64,000 nt of DNA from Rhodanobacter glycinis (GCF_006438785.1 NZ_RCZB01000003.1:186001-250000), one strand, 5' to 3'. Positions 27,785-36,938 are shown, counted from the first letter of the stretch. The notes: generated by a model from the sequence alone, not told the origin. Made by a program: numbers and translations.

Positions 27785-29345
27785 GCCGCGCCTGCTGCTC
27801 GCCGCGGTGCTCGGGCTGGGCTGCACGCTGGCGCATGCCGCCACACCGACGCCAGCGGAAGGCCGCACTTACGACAAGATCGTCGACGACACCATCGCGC
27901 GCTATCACCTGCCCGGCATCGCCGTGGGCGTGATCGAGAATGGCCAGATCGTCTACCTGCGTACCGCCGGCGAGACGGTGGCCGGCTCGGGACAGAAGAT
28001 CACGCCGCAGACGCTGTTCAAGATCGCCTCCAACAGCAAGGCGATGACCACCGCGTTGCTTGGGCGTCTCGTCGATGCCGGCAAGCTGCACTGGGACGAC
28101 CCGGTGACGAAGTACCTGCCGCAGTTCCGCATGCACGATCCGTGGGTCACCGCGAACATGCGCGTGGCCGACCTGCTCACCCATTCCAGCGGCCTGCCCG
28201 AAGGTGGCGGCGACCTGATGCTGTGGCCGGAACCGAACGCGTTCACCCGCGCCGACATCATCCACGGCCTGGCCTATATCAAGCCCGGCTACAGCTTCCG
28301 CTCGCAATACCAGTACGACAACCTGCTCTATGTGGTGGCCGGCGAAGTGGCGGCCGCCGCCGGTGGTGCGTCGTACGAAACGCTGATGCATCGCGAGGTG
28401 TTCGAACCGCTCGGGCTTTCGCGCTGCCAGGTCGGCGCGTGGAATCGCGATGCGGTCGGCAATGTGGCGCAGCCGCATCGCCAGGACCACGGCCGCAACG
28501 TGGCGATCGACGAGGACGCCGCGCTGATCCCGGCAATCACTTCCGCACCCGCCGGCGGCATCCGCTGCGACCTCGACGACATGCTCAGCTGGGCGCGCAA
28601 CTGGCTGGTGCCCACGCCGGCACAGCTGGCGTGGCTGTCGCCGGCGCAACGGCAGATCCTGCAGGCGCCGCACATGCTGATCCCGGTGTCCACGCAACGC
28701 CGCGCGTGGGACAACGCGCACGCGATGGCCTACGGCTACGGCTGGCGCATGGCCGACGTCGATGGCGAATGGAACGTGTGGCATACCGGCACGTTGAACG
28801 GCATGTACTCGATGCTGTCGCTGCTGCCGGATCGGCGCAGCGGCTTCGTGTTCATGATCAACGGCGAGGCGGATGACGCCCGTACCGTGCTCGGCGAAGT
28901 GCTGACCAAGCATTTCACCGCGCCGGGTGATACGCACGACGTGAACTGGTACGCAGACGCTCTGGATCGTGCGGCAAAACAGCACGCGGCAACCTCGTCC
29001 ATGCCGGATACGTCGACGCAACGCCCGGTCGCCCCGGGCGAAGTGGCGACGTGGACCGGCATCTACCGCGATCCGTGGTTCGGCAATATCTCGCTGTGCC
29101 CGCGCGACGGCAAGGTGCACTTCGCGGCGATGAAGTCGCCGAAGCTGGCCGGCACGGTGATGCGCATTGGCAAGCGCCATCTGGTGCACTGGGACGACTC
29201 CGCCGACCTGGATGCGTGGCTGGATTTCCATGCCGCCCACGACAGCCAGCCGATCACGCTGCGCATGGCCAAACTCGATCCAAAGGGTGACTTCAGCTCC
29301 GACTACGAGGATCTCGACTTCCAGCGCGTCGGCGGTTGCCGCTGA
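27768..29345 (+). CDS. Secreted serine hydrolase (beta-lactamase/penicillin-binding-like)
   Basis: The 525-residue protein has a signal peptide (ending AHAAT) and the class C/PBP-like catalytic triad of motifs: SNSK (S-x-x-K), QYDN (Y-x-N) and HTG. A separate C-terminal beta domain of about 100 residues follows (from GEVATWTGIYRD). Relatives include D-aminopeptidases, D-stereospecific peptidases and esterases, so a role on D-residues of muropeptides is possible. The ATG at 27768 lies within the end of the dipeptidase gene. Confidence 0.82.
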   Translation: MPIIIKPRLLLAAVLGLGCTLAHAATPTPAEGRTYDKIVDDTIARYHLPGIAVGVIENGQIVYLRTAGETVAGSGQKITPQTLFKIASNSKAMTTALLGRLVDAGKLHWDDPVTKYLPQFRMHDPWVTANMRVADLLTHSSGLPEGGGDLMLWPEPNAFTRADIIHGLAYIKPGYSFRSQYQYDNLLYVVAGEVAAAAGGASYETLMHREVFEPLGLSRCQVGAWNRDAVGNVAQPHRQDHGRNVAIDEDAALIPAITSAPAGGIRCDLDDMLSWARNWLVPTPAQLAWLSPAQRQILQAPHMLIPVSTQRRAWDNAHAMAYGYGWRMADVDGEWNVWHTGTLNGMYSMLSLLPDRRSGFVFMINGEADDARTVLGEVLTKHFTAPGDTHDVNWYADALDRAAKQHAATSSMPDTSTQRPVAPGEVATWTGIYRDPWFGNISLCPRDGKVHFAAMKSPKLAGTVMRIGKRHLVHWDDSADLDAWLDFHAAHDSQPITLRMAKLDPKGDFSSDYEDLDFQRVGGCR

Positions 29346-30064
29346 TGCCCCGGCCGCTCGCTGCCATCGCGCTGCTCGTCGCCATCGGCTCGCCACTCGG
29401 CAGTCGCGCCGAGCAGTCACCTTCCCTCTCGCCGGCGAAGACCGCCGCCGCAGCGAATCTGGTCGATATCCGCACGCTGGTGCCGGACATCGCCGAGGAC
29501 ATCAAGTACGCCGGCCGCGACAACTTCGTGGGCGCGCCCATCGACGGCTATCGCGCACCGAAATGCTTCCTGCTGCGCACGGTTGCCGAGGCACTGGCCC
29601 GCGCCGAACACGACCTGCGCGCGCAGCACCTGCGCCTGAAGATCTGGGACTGCTACCGCCCCGCCCGCGCCGTGGCAGATTTCGTGCGCTGGGCGCACGA
29701 CCTCGGCGATCAGCGCACGAAGGCGCAGCACTACCCGATGCTGGACAAGTCGAAGCTGCTGGGCGACTACATCGCGCCGGTCTCCGGCCACAGCCGCGGC
29801 GGCACCGTCGACCTCACCCTGGAGCGCTGCGCGGCCGACGGCACGCGCTGCGAACCATTGGAAATGGGCACCGACTTCGACTACTTCGGCGTGCGCGCGA
29901 ATACCGACACGCCCGGCCTCACCCCGCAGCAACGCGAGAACCGCGCGCTGCTGCGCAGCGCGATGGAGCGCGGCGGCTTCCACAACTATCCGCTCGAATG
30001 GTGGCACTACACCTTCGCGCCGGAACCCACGCCGCACACGATCTACGACGTGCCGGTGGAATAG
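29345..30064 (+). CDS. Periplasmic D-Ala-D-Ala dipeptidase (VanX/DdpX-like, M15)
   Basis: This 239-residue protein has a short signal peptide (ending SRAEQ), the metal-binding SGHSRGGTVDLTL motif (His and Asp ligands) and the catalytic EWWHYTF (Glu base and His ligand) typical of VanX-type M15D peptidases. It splits D-Ala-D-Ala. In a Gram-negative without vancomycin genes nearby, this fits salvage of D-alanine from pentapeptide tails, as proposed for E. coli DdpX. Its start overlaps the serine-hydrolase stop by one base (TGATG). Confidence 0.88.
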   Translation: MPRPLAAIALLVAIGSPLGSRAEQSPSLSPAKTAAAANLVDIRTLVPDIAEDIKYAGRDNFVGAPIDGYRAPKCFLLRTVAEALARAEHDLRAQHLRLKIWDCYRPARAVADFVRWAHDLGDQRTKAQHYPMLDKSKLLGDYIAPVSGHSRGGTVDLTLERCAADGTRCEPLEMGTDFDYFGVRANTDTPGLTPQQRENRALLRSAMERGGFHNYPLEWWHYTFAPEPTPHTIYDVPVE

Positions 30065-30074
30065 CACAGCTTTT

Positions 30075-30212
30075 CCCTCTCCCGCCGGCGCCCCTTAGGG
30101 AGTCCCCTTGCGGGTGAGAGAGTTCCCGCAGGGCGGGAGAGGGTTCGGGCGAAGCGCAACACCACGCTTCGCCCGAACCCTCTCCCCAACCCCTCTCCCG
30201 AAGGGAGCGGGG
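30075..30212. repeat. REP-like compound palindrome
   Basis: Nested inverted repeats: CCCTCTCCCGCC (30075-30086) pairs with GGCGGGAGAGGG (30132-30143). A perfect 20-base arm at 30137-30156 pairs with 30165-30184 across an 8-base loop (core GGTTCGGGCGAAGCG). A further CCCTCTCCC copy follows near 30193-30201. The pattern is that of dispersed REP/MITE-like elements in xanthomonad genomes. It separates the VanX-like gene from the next serine hydrolase. Confidence 0.8.
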
Positions 30213-30239
30213 CTCAAGCTTCACGCACGGAGACTTATC

Positions 30240-31295
30240 ATGCGACTGGCCTTGCTCTTTATTTCGCTGTTGCTTGCCACCTTTACTGCCCAAGCGGCAA
30301 CATCCGACGCGATTCGGGCCACCGATCGCCTGATGCAGAACTACGACGGCAATGTTCCCGGCGCCTCGCTGCTGGTGCTCAAGGACGGCAAGCCGCTGAT
30401 CCGTCGCGGCTACGGCCTGGCGAACCTTGAACAGCACGAGCAGGCTTCACCGGCCACCAACTATCGGCTGGCCTCGGTGACCAAGCAGTTCACCGCGGCG
30501 GCGATCCTGCTGCTGGCCGAGGACGGCAAGCTGAAGCTGGACGATTCGATCCGCCGCTGGCTCCCGTCGCTGCCGGCGACCACCGGCAAGGTGACCCTGC
30601 GCCAGCTGCTCAGCCACACCGGTGGCCTGATCGACTACGAAGACCTGATGCCGGCCGACACCACCGAGCAACTCAACGACAACGACGTGCTGCGCATGTT
30701 GTCGGCCACGCCGAAGAGCTACTTCGCGCCGGGCACCGCGTACCGCTACAGCAACTCCGGCTACGTGCTGCTTGGGCTGGTGGTGGAGCGGGCCTCGGGC
30801 GAGAGCCTGCCCGCGTTCCTGCAGCAGCGCATCTTCCAGCCGCTGCATATGGATCACACGCTGTTGTATGTGCATGGCGGCCCCGAGGTCAGCCATCGCG
30901 CCTATGGCTACAGCGAGGAGAACGGCGCGTGGAAACGCACGGATCAGGATCTGACGAGCGCCACCCGCGGCGACGGCGGCATCTATTCGTCGATCGACGA
31001 CCTGGCTAAGTGGGACGCCGCGCTGTACGACGATCGCCTGCTCAGCGACGCCTCGCGCAAGCTTGCCTTCAGCCCGCACGCGAAAGTCACCGGCGAGCCT
31101 TATGAAGCCAGCTACGGTTTCGGCTGGCGCATCACCGGCGATACGCTGTGGCATTCGGGCGAAAGCATCGGCTTCCGCAACGTGATCGTGCGCTGGCCGA
31201 AACAACACCTCACGGTGATCCTGCTCAGCAACCGCAACGGTCCGGAGCCGTACCAGACCGCGCTGAAGATCGCGGAGCAGTTCGGCGCGCACTGA
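30240..31295 (+). CDS. Secreted serine hydrolase (beta-lactamase class C-like), second copy type
   Basis: The 351-residue protein has a signal peptide (residues 1-19, ending TAQAAT) and S-x-x-K (SVTK), Y-x-N (YSNSGY) and H-S-G (WHSGES) motifs of the class C beta-lactamase/D,D-peptidase superfamily. It is not a close copy of the serine hydrolase at 27.8 kb: it lacks that protein's C-terminal beta domain. True beta-lactamase, D-aminopeptidase and esterase activities are all possible. ATG 30240 has GGAG upstream; the frame is open further back only across the repeat. Confidence 0.8.
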   Translation: MRLALLFISLLLATFTAQAATSDAIRATDRLMQNYDGNVPGASLLVLKDGKPLIRRGYGLANLEQHEQASPATNYRLASVTKQFTAAAILLLAEDGKLKLDDSIRRWLPSLPATTGKVTLRQLLSHTGGLIDYEDLMPADTTEQLNDNDVLRMLSATPKSYFAPGTAYRYSNSGYVLLGLVVERASGESLPAFLQQRIFQPLHMDHTLLYVHGGPEVSHRAYGYSEENGAWKRTDQDLTSATRGDGGIYSSIDDLAKWDAALYDDRLLSDASRKLAFSPHAKVTGEPYEASYGFGWRITGDTLWHSGESIGFRNVIVRWPKQHLTVILLSNRNGPEPYQTALKIAEQFGAH

Positions 31296-31338
31296 CAACC
31301 GCAGCCGCAGCATGAGCACAGCCATTTTCCGGAGTTCG

Positions 31339-32124
31339 ATGATGCGACGTTTTTCCACCGTTTGTTCTGCATGGCGCCAGGCGATCCTGCTCGTCACCGT
31401 GCTCCTTCTCGCCGCCTGCGCCCACGCGCCACCGCACAATCCGCTGGCGACGTGGGTGAAGTCGCCCAACCAGGACGTCCGCCGGCCGGTGCTGATCGTG
31501 GTGCATTACACCGATCAGCATTCGGCGCAGCAAAGTCTGGATACTTTGCGCACCGCCAACAGCGGCGGCCCGGTAAGCGCGAACTACCTGATCGGCAGCG
31601 ATGGCCACATCTACCAGCTGGTGTCGGACGAACGCCGCGCGTGGCACGCGGGACCAGGCCACTGGGGCACGATCACCGACGTCAACTCCGCCTCGATCGG
31701 CATCGAGCTCGACAACGACGGCCACTCGCCATTCACGCAGCCGCAGATCGACAACCTGCTGCGTCTGCTGGCCGACCTCACCACGCGATTGCACATACCG
31801 CGCACGCAGATCGTCGGCCATCAGGATTTCGCACCATCGCGCAAACCCGATCCCGGTCCGCTGTTTCCGTGGAAGCAGCTAGCCGATGCCGGCTTCGGAC
31901 TATGGCCGCAGGGAACGCTGATCGATCCGCCGGCCGGCTTCGATCCGTGGATGGCGATGGGTCTGGTCGGCTATCCACTGGAAGATCGGCCGGCCGCCGT
32001 GAGGGCGTTCCATAACCACTTTCGCGGCATCGACGGCGACACGCTCGACGCGGAAGATCTGCGCATCCTCTACAACCTGGCGCAGCAGATCGAATCCGGC
32101 AGCAACACGCGAACCGCTGGCTAG
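31339..32124 (+). CDS. N-acetylmuramoyl-L-alanine amidase lipoprotein (AmiD/AmpD family)
   Basis: The 261-residue product has a lipobox (LAAC, Cys27) and an Amidase_2 domain. The zinc ligands are seen as VVHYT (His56), IVGHQDF and KPDPGPLFPW. A C-terminal helical region resembles the peptidoglycan-binding tail of AmiD. AmiD removes the peptide from MurNAc or anhydro-MurNAc at the outer membrane's inner face. This would start muropeptide breakdown in the locus. CCGGAG precedes the double ATG at 31339/31342. Confidence 0.88.
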   Translation: MMRRFSTVCSAWRQAILLVTVLLLAACAHAPPHNPLATWVKSPNQDVRRPVLIVVHYTDQHSAQQSLDTLRTANSGGPVSANYLIGSDGHIYQLVSDERRAWHAGPGHWGTITDVNSASIGIELDNDGHSPFTQPQIDNLLRLLADLTTRLHIPRTQIVGHQDFAPSRKPDPGPLFPWKQLADAGFGLWPQGTLIDPPAGFDPWMAMGLVGYPLEDRPAAVRAFHNHFRGIDGDTLDAEDLRILYNLAQQIESGSNTRTAG

Positions 32125-32789
32125 AACGCCAGTACCTGATCCGTATACGTCTCGACCAGTGCACTGAACGGTCGACCATCGCCGGCGAACAGCAACGCGC
32201 GATGCTGCAGCACAAAGTGCGGTATCACCAGCGCCCCTGAAGTCGGCCGTGTCTGCGCACGATGCAACTCCCAGCCGGCCGGCAGCGGCGACCACAGCAA
32301 GTCGGCACTCAAGGTCTTGCGGCGAAAATGCAGCGGCTGCACCACCTTGCCGAACGGCACGTCGCTGTTGTCGAGCTGATGATTCATCGCGGCAGTCAAT
32401 CGGTTCGGCAGATACCAGTTGTCCGCCTCGGACAGCACGTGATCGCCACACTTCAGCTGCACGTGCCGGTACTTCACCGGCTCGCTCGCATTGATCGCCA
32501 GCTGCGTGCGCAACTCGGGTGGCAACGGCTTGTCGTCACCACGCACCTGCTGCGCCATGACGCGCGCCGGCGACGCCATGTGGTGCGCGCCACACCAGTG
32601 TTCCAGCGTCAGCGTCGCGCTGTCGTGGCTGAGCAGGTCGGCGTTGAGGGTTTGCAGCAAGGCCAGGGCCTGGCTGCGCGCAAGCGGTGTGTCCGGCCAC
32701 TTCGGCGCGGCCGCGTCGCGCGCAATGGCGGCGTCGCAGCCGATCATCGACAGCAGCGCGAACAGGCACACCCATCGGGAAGGTTTCAA
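32121..32789 (-). CDS. UbiC-like (chorismate lyase fold) exported protein
   Basis: From a TTG that overlaps the trpE stop (TTGA) the protein has 222 residues. The N-terminus is hydrophobic with a lipobox-like SMIGC, suggesting export. The rest resembles the chorismate pyruvate-lyase fold in layout (EPVKYRHVQL, then NWYLPNRLT, then VPFGKVV). Key catalytic residues were not confirmed, so activity is doubtful. An ATG inside the signal region is an alternative start. Its 3' end overlaps that of the convergent amidase gene by four bases. Confidence 0.55.
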   Translation of the reverse strand: MKPSRWVCLFALLSMIGCDAAIARDAAAPKWPDTPLARSQALALLQTLNADLLSHDSATLTLEHWCGAHHMASPARVMAQQVRGDDKPLPPELRTQLAINASEPVKYRHVQLKCGDHVLSEADNWYLPNRLTAAMNHQLDNSDVPFGKVVQPLHFRRKTLSADLLWSPLPAGWELHRAQTRPTSGALVIPHFVLQHRALLFAGDGRPFSALVETYTDQVLAF

Positions 32790-34276
32790 AGCCCCTTCGC
32801 CGCCTGCGCCACTGCACGGAACAGCGCGCGACCCTTGTTCATCGTCTCCTCCCACTCGGCCGCTGGATCGGAGTCGTAAACGATGCCGGCGCCGGCCTGC
32901 ACGTGCAGGCGACCGCCGTGGATCACCGCGGTGCGGATCGCGATGGCGGTGTCGGCATCGCCCCACCAGCCGATCCAGCCGATCGCGCCGCCGTAGATGT
33001 TGCGCTTGTGCGGCTCCAGCTCCTGGATGATTTCCAGTGCGCGGATTTTCGGCGCGCCGCTGAGCGTACCGGCCGGGAACGTGGCTTTCAGCACGTCCAT
33101 GTAGCTGAGCCCCGCGCGCGCGGTACCTTGCACCTGCGAGACGATGTGCATCACGTGCGAATAGCGCTCGATCGCGAATGACTCGCTCACCTCGACACTG
33201 CCGACCTCGCTGATCCGGCCGACGTCGTTGCGACCCAGATCAATCAGCATCACGTGCTCGGCACGCTCCTTCGGATCGGCCAGCAACTCGGCTTCCAGCG
33301 CCTGGTCCTCCTCCTCGGTGGCGCCGCGCTTGCGCGTGCCGGCCAGCGGACGCACCACCACCTTGCCATCCCGCAGACGCGCAAGGGTCTCCGGCGATGA
33401 GCCGACGATCTGCGTGTCGCCCAGATCGACGAAGTACATATACGGCGAAGGGTTCATGGCACGCAGCGCGCGGTAAACATCAACCGGCCTTGCGTTGAAA
33501 CCGACGCTGAGCCGCTGCGACGGCACCACCTGGAAAATGTCGCCGGCGCGGATGTATTCCTTCGCGCGTTCGACCATCGCCTCGAATTCTTCTTTCGTGA
33601 ACGAGGATTTGAAGTCGCTCTCGTCCAGCGCGATCGATTGGGTGAGCTGCGGATACGACGCACCACCCTGACGCAGCCGGTAAACCAGCGCATCGAGCCG
33701 GCGCTGCGCCGCGGCGTAGGCTTGCGGCTGCGCCGGATCGGCATGCACGATCAGGTACAGCCGGCCCTTGAGGTTGTCGAATACCGCCACTTCCTCGGCC
33801 AGCATCAGCAGCACGTCGGGCGTGCCCAGCTCGTCGGCGCGATCCCACTGCGCCAGCCGCGGTTCGATGTAGCCGATCGTCTCGAAACCGAAGTAGCCGA
33901 CCAGCCCGCCACTGAACGCGGGCAGCTGCGGCAACCGCGGCACGTCGTACTGCTGGCGCAGCTTCTCGATTTCGCCGAGCGGATCGTCGAGATGACGGCG
34001 CTCGGTGACTTCGCCGGAGTCTTCCACTTCCAGCTCATGCCCGCGCAGGCGATACACCCGCTTCGCCGGCAGGCCGATGATCGAATAGCGTCCCCAGGTG
34101 GCACCACCCTCGACCGATTCGAACAAAAAGGTGTACGGGCCATCGGCCAGTTTCAGGTACACCGACAGCGGCGTGTCGAGGTCGGAAAACACCTCGCGCA
34201 CCAGCGGAATGCGCGTATGTCCCTGGGCAACCAGCGCGTCGAATTCGTCTCGGGAGATCACGTGGGAGGTCCGCAT
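32786..34276 (-). CDS. trpE: Anthranilate synthase component I
   Basis: The 496-residue chorismate-utilising enzyme has the N-terminal tryptophan-binding region (the LLES element appears as LFES) and the C-terminal catalytic block with PLAGTRKRG, DLGRNDVGR, FPAGTLSGAPK and YGGAIGW. It makes anthranilate with TrpG. It is about 25 kb from trpGDC and on the same strand. ATG 34276 was chosen because homology starts there (SRDEFDALVAQGH). Only 41 bases separate it from the sensor kinase gene upstream. Confidence 0.95.
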   Translation of the reverse strand: MRTSHVISRDEFDALVAQGHTRIPLVREVFSDLDTPLSVYLKLADGPYTFLFESVEGGATWGRYSIIGLPAKRVYRLRGHELEVEDSGEVTERRHLDDPLGEIEKLRQQYDVPRLPQLPAFSGGLVGYFGFETIGYIEPRLAQWDRADELGTPDVLLMLAEEVAVFDNLKGRLYLIVHADPAQPQAYAAAQRRLDALVYRLRQGGASYPQLTQSIALDESDFKSSFTKEEFEAMVERAKEYIRAGDIFQVVPSQRLSVGFNARPVDVYRALRAMNPSPYMYFVDLGDTQIVGSSPETLARLRDGKVVVRPLAGTRKRGATEEEDQALEAELLADPKERAEHVMLIDLGRNDVGRISEVGSVEVSESFAIERYSHVMHIVSQVQGTARAGLSYMDVLKATFPAGTLSGAPKIRALEIIQELEPHKRNIYGGAIGWIGWWGDADTAIAIRTAVIHGGRLHVQAGAGIVYDSDPAAEWEETMNKGRALFRAVAQAAKGL

Positions 34277-34317
34277 GGCCAAACTGAGGAAGCGGCCATT
34301 GTAGGCGAAGCGCGGGT

Positions 34318-36333
34318 TCAGCCACTCAACCGCTGGCGCGGCATGCCGCGCAGGCGCAGCGAGAACGCCACGCCGCTGCCGTCGTCGAGGTTGCGCGCGC
34401 TGGCGATGCCACCGTGGCGCTCGGCGACGAGGCGTACCACGTACAGGCCCAGGCCCAGGTGCGGCGCATCGCCGGGGGTGGCCTTGTCGCGCAGGCTGAC
34501 CAGCGAGTCGAACAAGCGGCCCTGCATCGCTTCTGGCAGCAGCGGGCCCTGGTTCGCCAGCTCGATCTCGGCGCCATCTGTTGCGGCACTCAGGCTCAGG
34601 CGCAGCCAGCCATGTTCGGGCGTGAACGACAGCGCATTGTCGAGCAGCTTGTCCAGTGCCTGCGCGATCAGCTCGGGTGCGCAATGCAGGCGCAACGGTG
34701 TATCGGGCAACACGCAGTCGAGTCGGCGCGTGCCGATCAAGGCGCGATAAGCGTCGGCGCAGCCGCGCACCACGTCGCGCAGGTCGACATCCTCGGGTTC
34801 CGCCGCGGTGATCGAGCGCTCCATCCGGCTCGACTCGCTCATCGCGCGCACCAGCGCACCAAGCCGCGCCACACCGTCGCGGGCACGGGCCAGATACGGC
34901 TGCGCCTCGGCCGGCAATGCCGCGTGTTCGAGGTTGTCCAGCGACGACTTCACGATCGCCAGCGGCGTATTGAGTTCGTGCGAGAGTTTCGAGGCCAGCG
35001 TGCGCAGGTAGTCGGTGTAGCCATCGACCACCTCGAACAGCCGCTCGAAGCTGCGTGCGAGGTCACCGATCTCGTCCGGCGCATCGGTCATCGGGAAGCG
35101 GCCTTGCTCGAACAAGCCGTCCAGACGTCCATCGTTGAGCTGGGCACGCTCGGCCGCGTTGCGCAGGCGGCCCAGCCGCAGGCTGAGCCGGGTGGCGAAC
35201 GCCAGCAGGATGCCGCCGGCCACCAGCAGCACGCCGAAGCTGGTCAGCAGCAGGCCGAACAGTGCTCGATTGGCCAGCAGCGGCACCGTGCGGCTGGCCT
35301 GCTCCAGCAACAGCACGCCATCGACCTTGCCCGCGCGTTCGAGCGGCACCGCGGCAGCGAGTACCACGCTGCCGCGTTCCTCCCCACTGCGCCACACGGC
35401 AACCGGTTTGCCGGCGCCTGCCTGACTGACCTCCGGGGTATCCAGCCGCGGCACATCCTGTGACCACGGGCTTGCATCCTCCAGCCGGGTCGCCAGCAGC
35501 GAGCGATAGACCAGCGAGGCGAACCAGCCTGGCTGGCCGTCGGCGCCGGGCGCGCTGTTGAGACGGCCGGTGCGCGCCAGCAGCCAGCCTTGCGGCGCCA
35601 GCACGCGCGCCTGCACGCGGTCGGGCACGAGCTGCGCCAGCTCGCCGGAAAGCTTGTCCGAATAGCTCAGCAAGCCCCGCGTATCGGAAGCCATCCGGTC
35701 GCCGCCGGCCGCCGCGTCATAGACTCCCACGCCGAGTACGCGCAGGTGCAGGCTGCGTGGTAGCCGCAGCTCGACCTGATAGCCGCTGCCGTCCTCCTGC
35801 CATTGCGCAGCGAGCAGGTCGGGCAGGCCGTCGACCGTCGGGTCGAGCGGTTGTGCGACGAGCGGCCCGGGCGCCGCGCTGGTCAGAAGGTAGCGCCGTT
35901 GTCCGGTCGCATTGCCCAGGGTCAGGATCAGGTGATCGGCGGCCAGTGCATTCGCATCATCGGCATCGGCGCGAGTGCGCTGGATGTCGCGCACAACGGC
36001 GTACAGATACAGCCCGTCGCCGTCCTCCGTCAGTAGCAGCTTGCCGTGCTGACCCAGCGACTGACTCCACGGTGTCAACGGCGCCCAGTCGTCGCCGTAA
36101 CCGTCCACGGTGATCGGCCCCGGCGCCGGTTGCACGTACCAGCTCCGACCGGATGCCGGCGGCACCGCGCCGGTCACCACCAGGCTGCGCGCCACCGCTC
36201 CCGCCGACGCCAGCAATGCCTGCGCCTGGCCATCGCGCAACAACGCCTCCATCTGGCGCACGTACAACCAGCCCGCGATCGGCAGGGCCAGCGTGCACAG
36301 GGCGACCAGCAGGAGTTTGCGGCGCAGGCTCAT
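34318..36333 (-). CDS. Sensor histidine kinase, 'dedicated sortase system' type
   Basis: The 671-residue membrane kinase has one helix near residues 5-25 and a large outer domain (about 26-355) that includes a CBM9-like stretch. A second helix (about 360-380), a HAMP region, HisKA (SHELNTPLAIVKSS), and an ATPase domain with DNALSFTPE and HLGLGLYVV follow. This layout matches the proteobacterial kinase family often annotated as part of a dedicated sortase system. Its response regulator is encoded two genes upstream. No sortase gene is visible in the window. Confidence 0.82.
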   Translation of the reverse strand: MSLRRKLLLVALCTLALPIAGWLYVRQMEALLRDGQAQALLASAGAVARSLVVTGAVPPASGRSWYVQPAPGPITVDGYGDDWAPLTPWSQSLGQHGKLLLTEDGDGLYLYAVVRDIQRTRADADDANALAADHLILTLGNATGQRRYLLTSAAPGPLVAQPLDPTVDGLPDLLAAQWQEDGSGYQVELRLPRSLHLRVLGVGVYDAAAGGDRMASDTRGLLSYSDKLSGELAQLVPDRVQARVLAPQGWLLARTGRLNSAPGADGQPGWFASLVYRSLLATRLEDASPWSQDVPRLDTPEVSQAGAGKPVAVWRSGEERGSVVLAAAVPLERAGKVDGVLLLEQASRTVPLLANRALFGLLLTSFGVLLVAGGILLAFATRLSLRLGRLRNAAERAQLNDGRLDGLFEQGRFPMTDAPDEIGDLARSFERLFEVVDGYTDYLRTLASKLSHELNTPLAIVKSSLDNLEHAALPAEAQPYLARARDGVARLGALVRAMSESSRMERSITAAEPEDVDLRDVVRGCADAYRALIGTRRLDCVLPDTPLRLHCAPELIAQALDKLLDNALSFTPEHGWLRLSLSAATDGAEIELANQGPLLPEAMQGRLFDSLVSLRDKATPGDAPHLGLGLYVVRLVAERHGGIASARNLDDGSGVAFSLRLRGMPRQRLSG

Positions 36334-36345
36334 CGAGGGTGACGA

Positions 36346-36924
36346 TCAGCTGCCGTGCGCGGGCGGTACTGTTGCGGAGTCACGCGTCCAGCGCGTGGCC
36401 ACCACGACCTGCATGAAGTCGTCCAGCAGTGCGTGCCGTGACGAATCGGCATCGTCGAAGGCCATCGACCAGCTCAACCGGATGCCGCTGGCCTCGCCCG
36501 GATCGCAGAACACGACCACGTCGTCGACATGATCGCTGCCCTGATAGACGGTCGCCTCGCACGGCATGGCGCGCTGACGCACCGCAAAGCCGGAAACCTT
36601 GCCGGCCGGGTCGTGCTGCAGGTAACGCTTGCGATCGGCCTGCACCTCCGCCGCCAGCGTGGGCAGCTTGCGCGCCGATACGTTGAGCACCATCACCCGC
36701 TGCGGATTGCCGCTCCATTCGCCCTGGTAGAGCACCGCGTCGACGCCGATCGCGCGTGCATACGTGCAACAGTCACGCGTCCAGCCGGCGGGTGTGTCGA
36801 CGGCGATCGTCCATGCCGGCGTGGCGCCATCGCGGGCGCCGTGCGCCAGCACGTTGTCTGCCGGCACGCCGGCTTGCACCCATGCGGGAAGCAGGCACGC
36901 CAGAACCAGCCACGCGCGTCGCAT
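36346..36924 (-). CDS. Hypothetical secreted protein between kinase and regulator
   Basis: The 192-residue product has a signal peptide (WLVLACLLPAWVQAG) and no domain I recognise. It has four cysteines, including an adjacent pair (RDCCTY). Its place between a response regulator (14-base gap) and a sensor kinase (12-base gap) suggests a periplasmic partner or ligand-binding accessory of the kinase. A GTG at 36951 would overlap the regulator gene and is less likely than ATG 36924. Confidence 0.65.
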   Translation of the reverse strand: MRRAWLVLACLLPAWVQAGVPADNVLAHGARDGATPAWTIAVDTPAGWTRDCCTYARAIGVDAVLYQGEWSGNPQRVMVLNVSARKLPTLAAEVQADRKRYLQHDPAGKVSGFAVRQRAMPCEATVYQGSDHVDDVVVFCDPGEASGIRLSWSMAFDDADSSRHALLDDFMQVVVATRWTRDSATVPPAHGS

Positions 36925-36938
36925 CACCACATGTCGTG

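Noticed and set aside
30108..30239. Longer start of the serine hydrolase at 30108
   Set aside because: The extension runs through the REP-like repeat; ATG 30240 has a ribosome site and a clean signal peptide.
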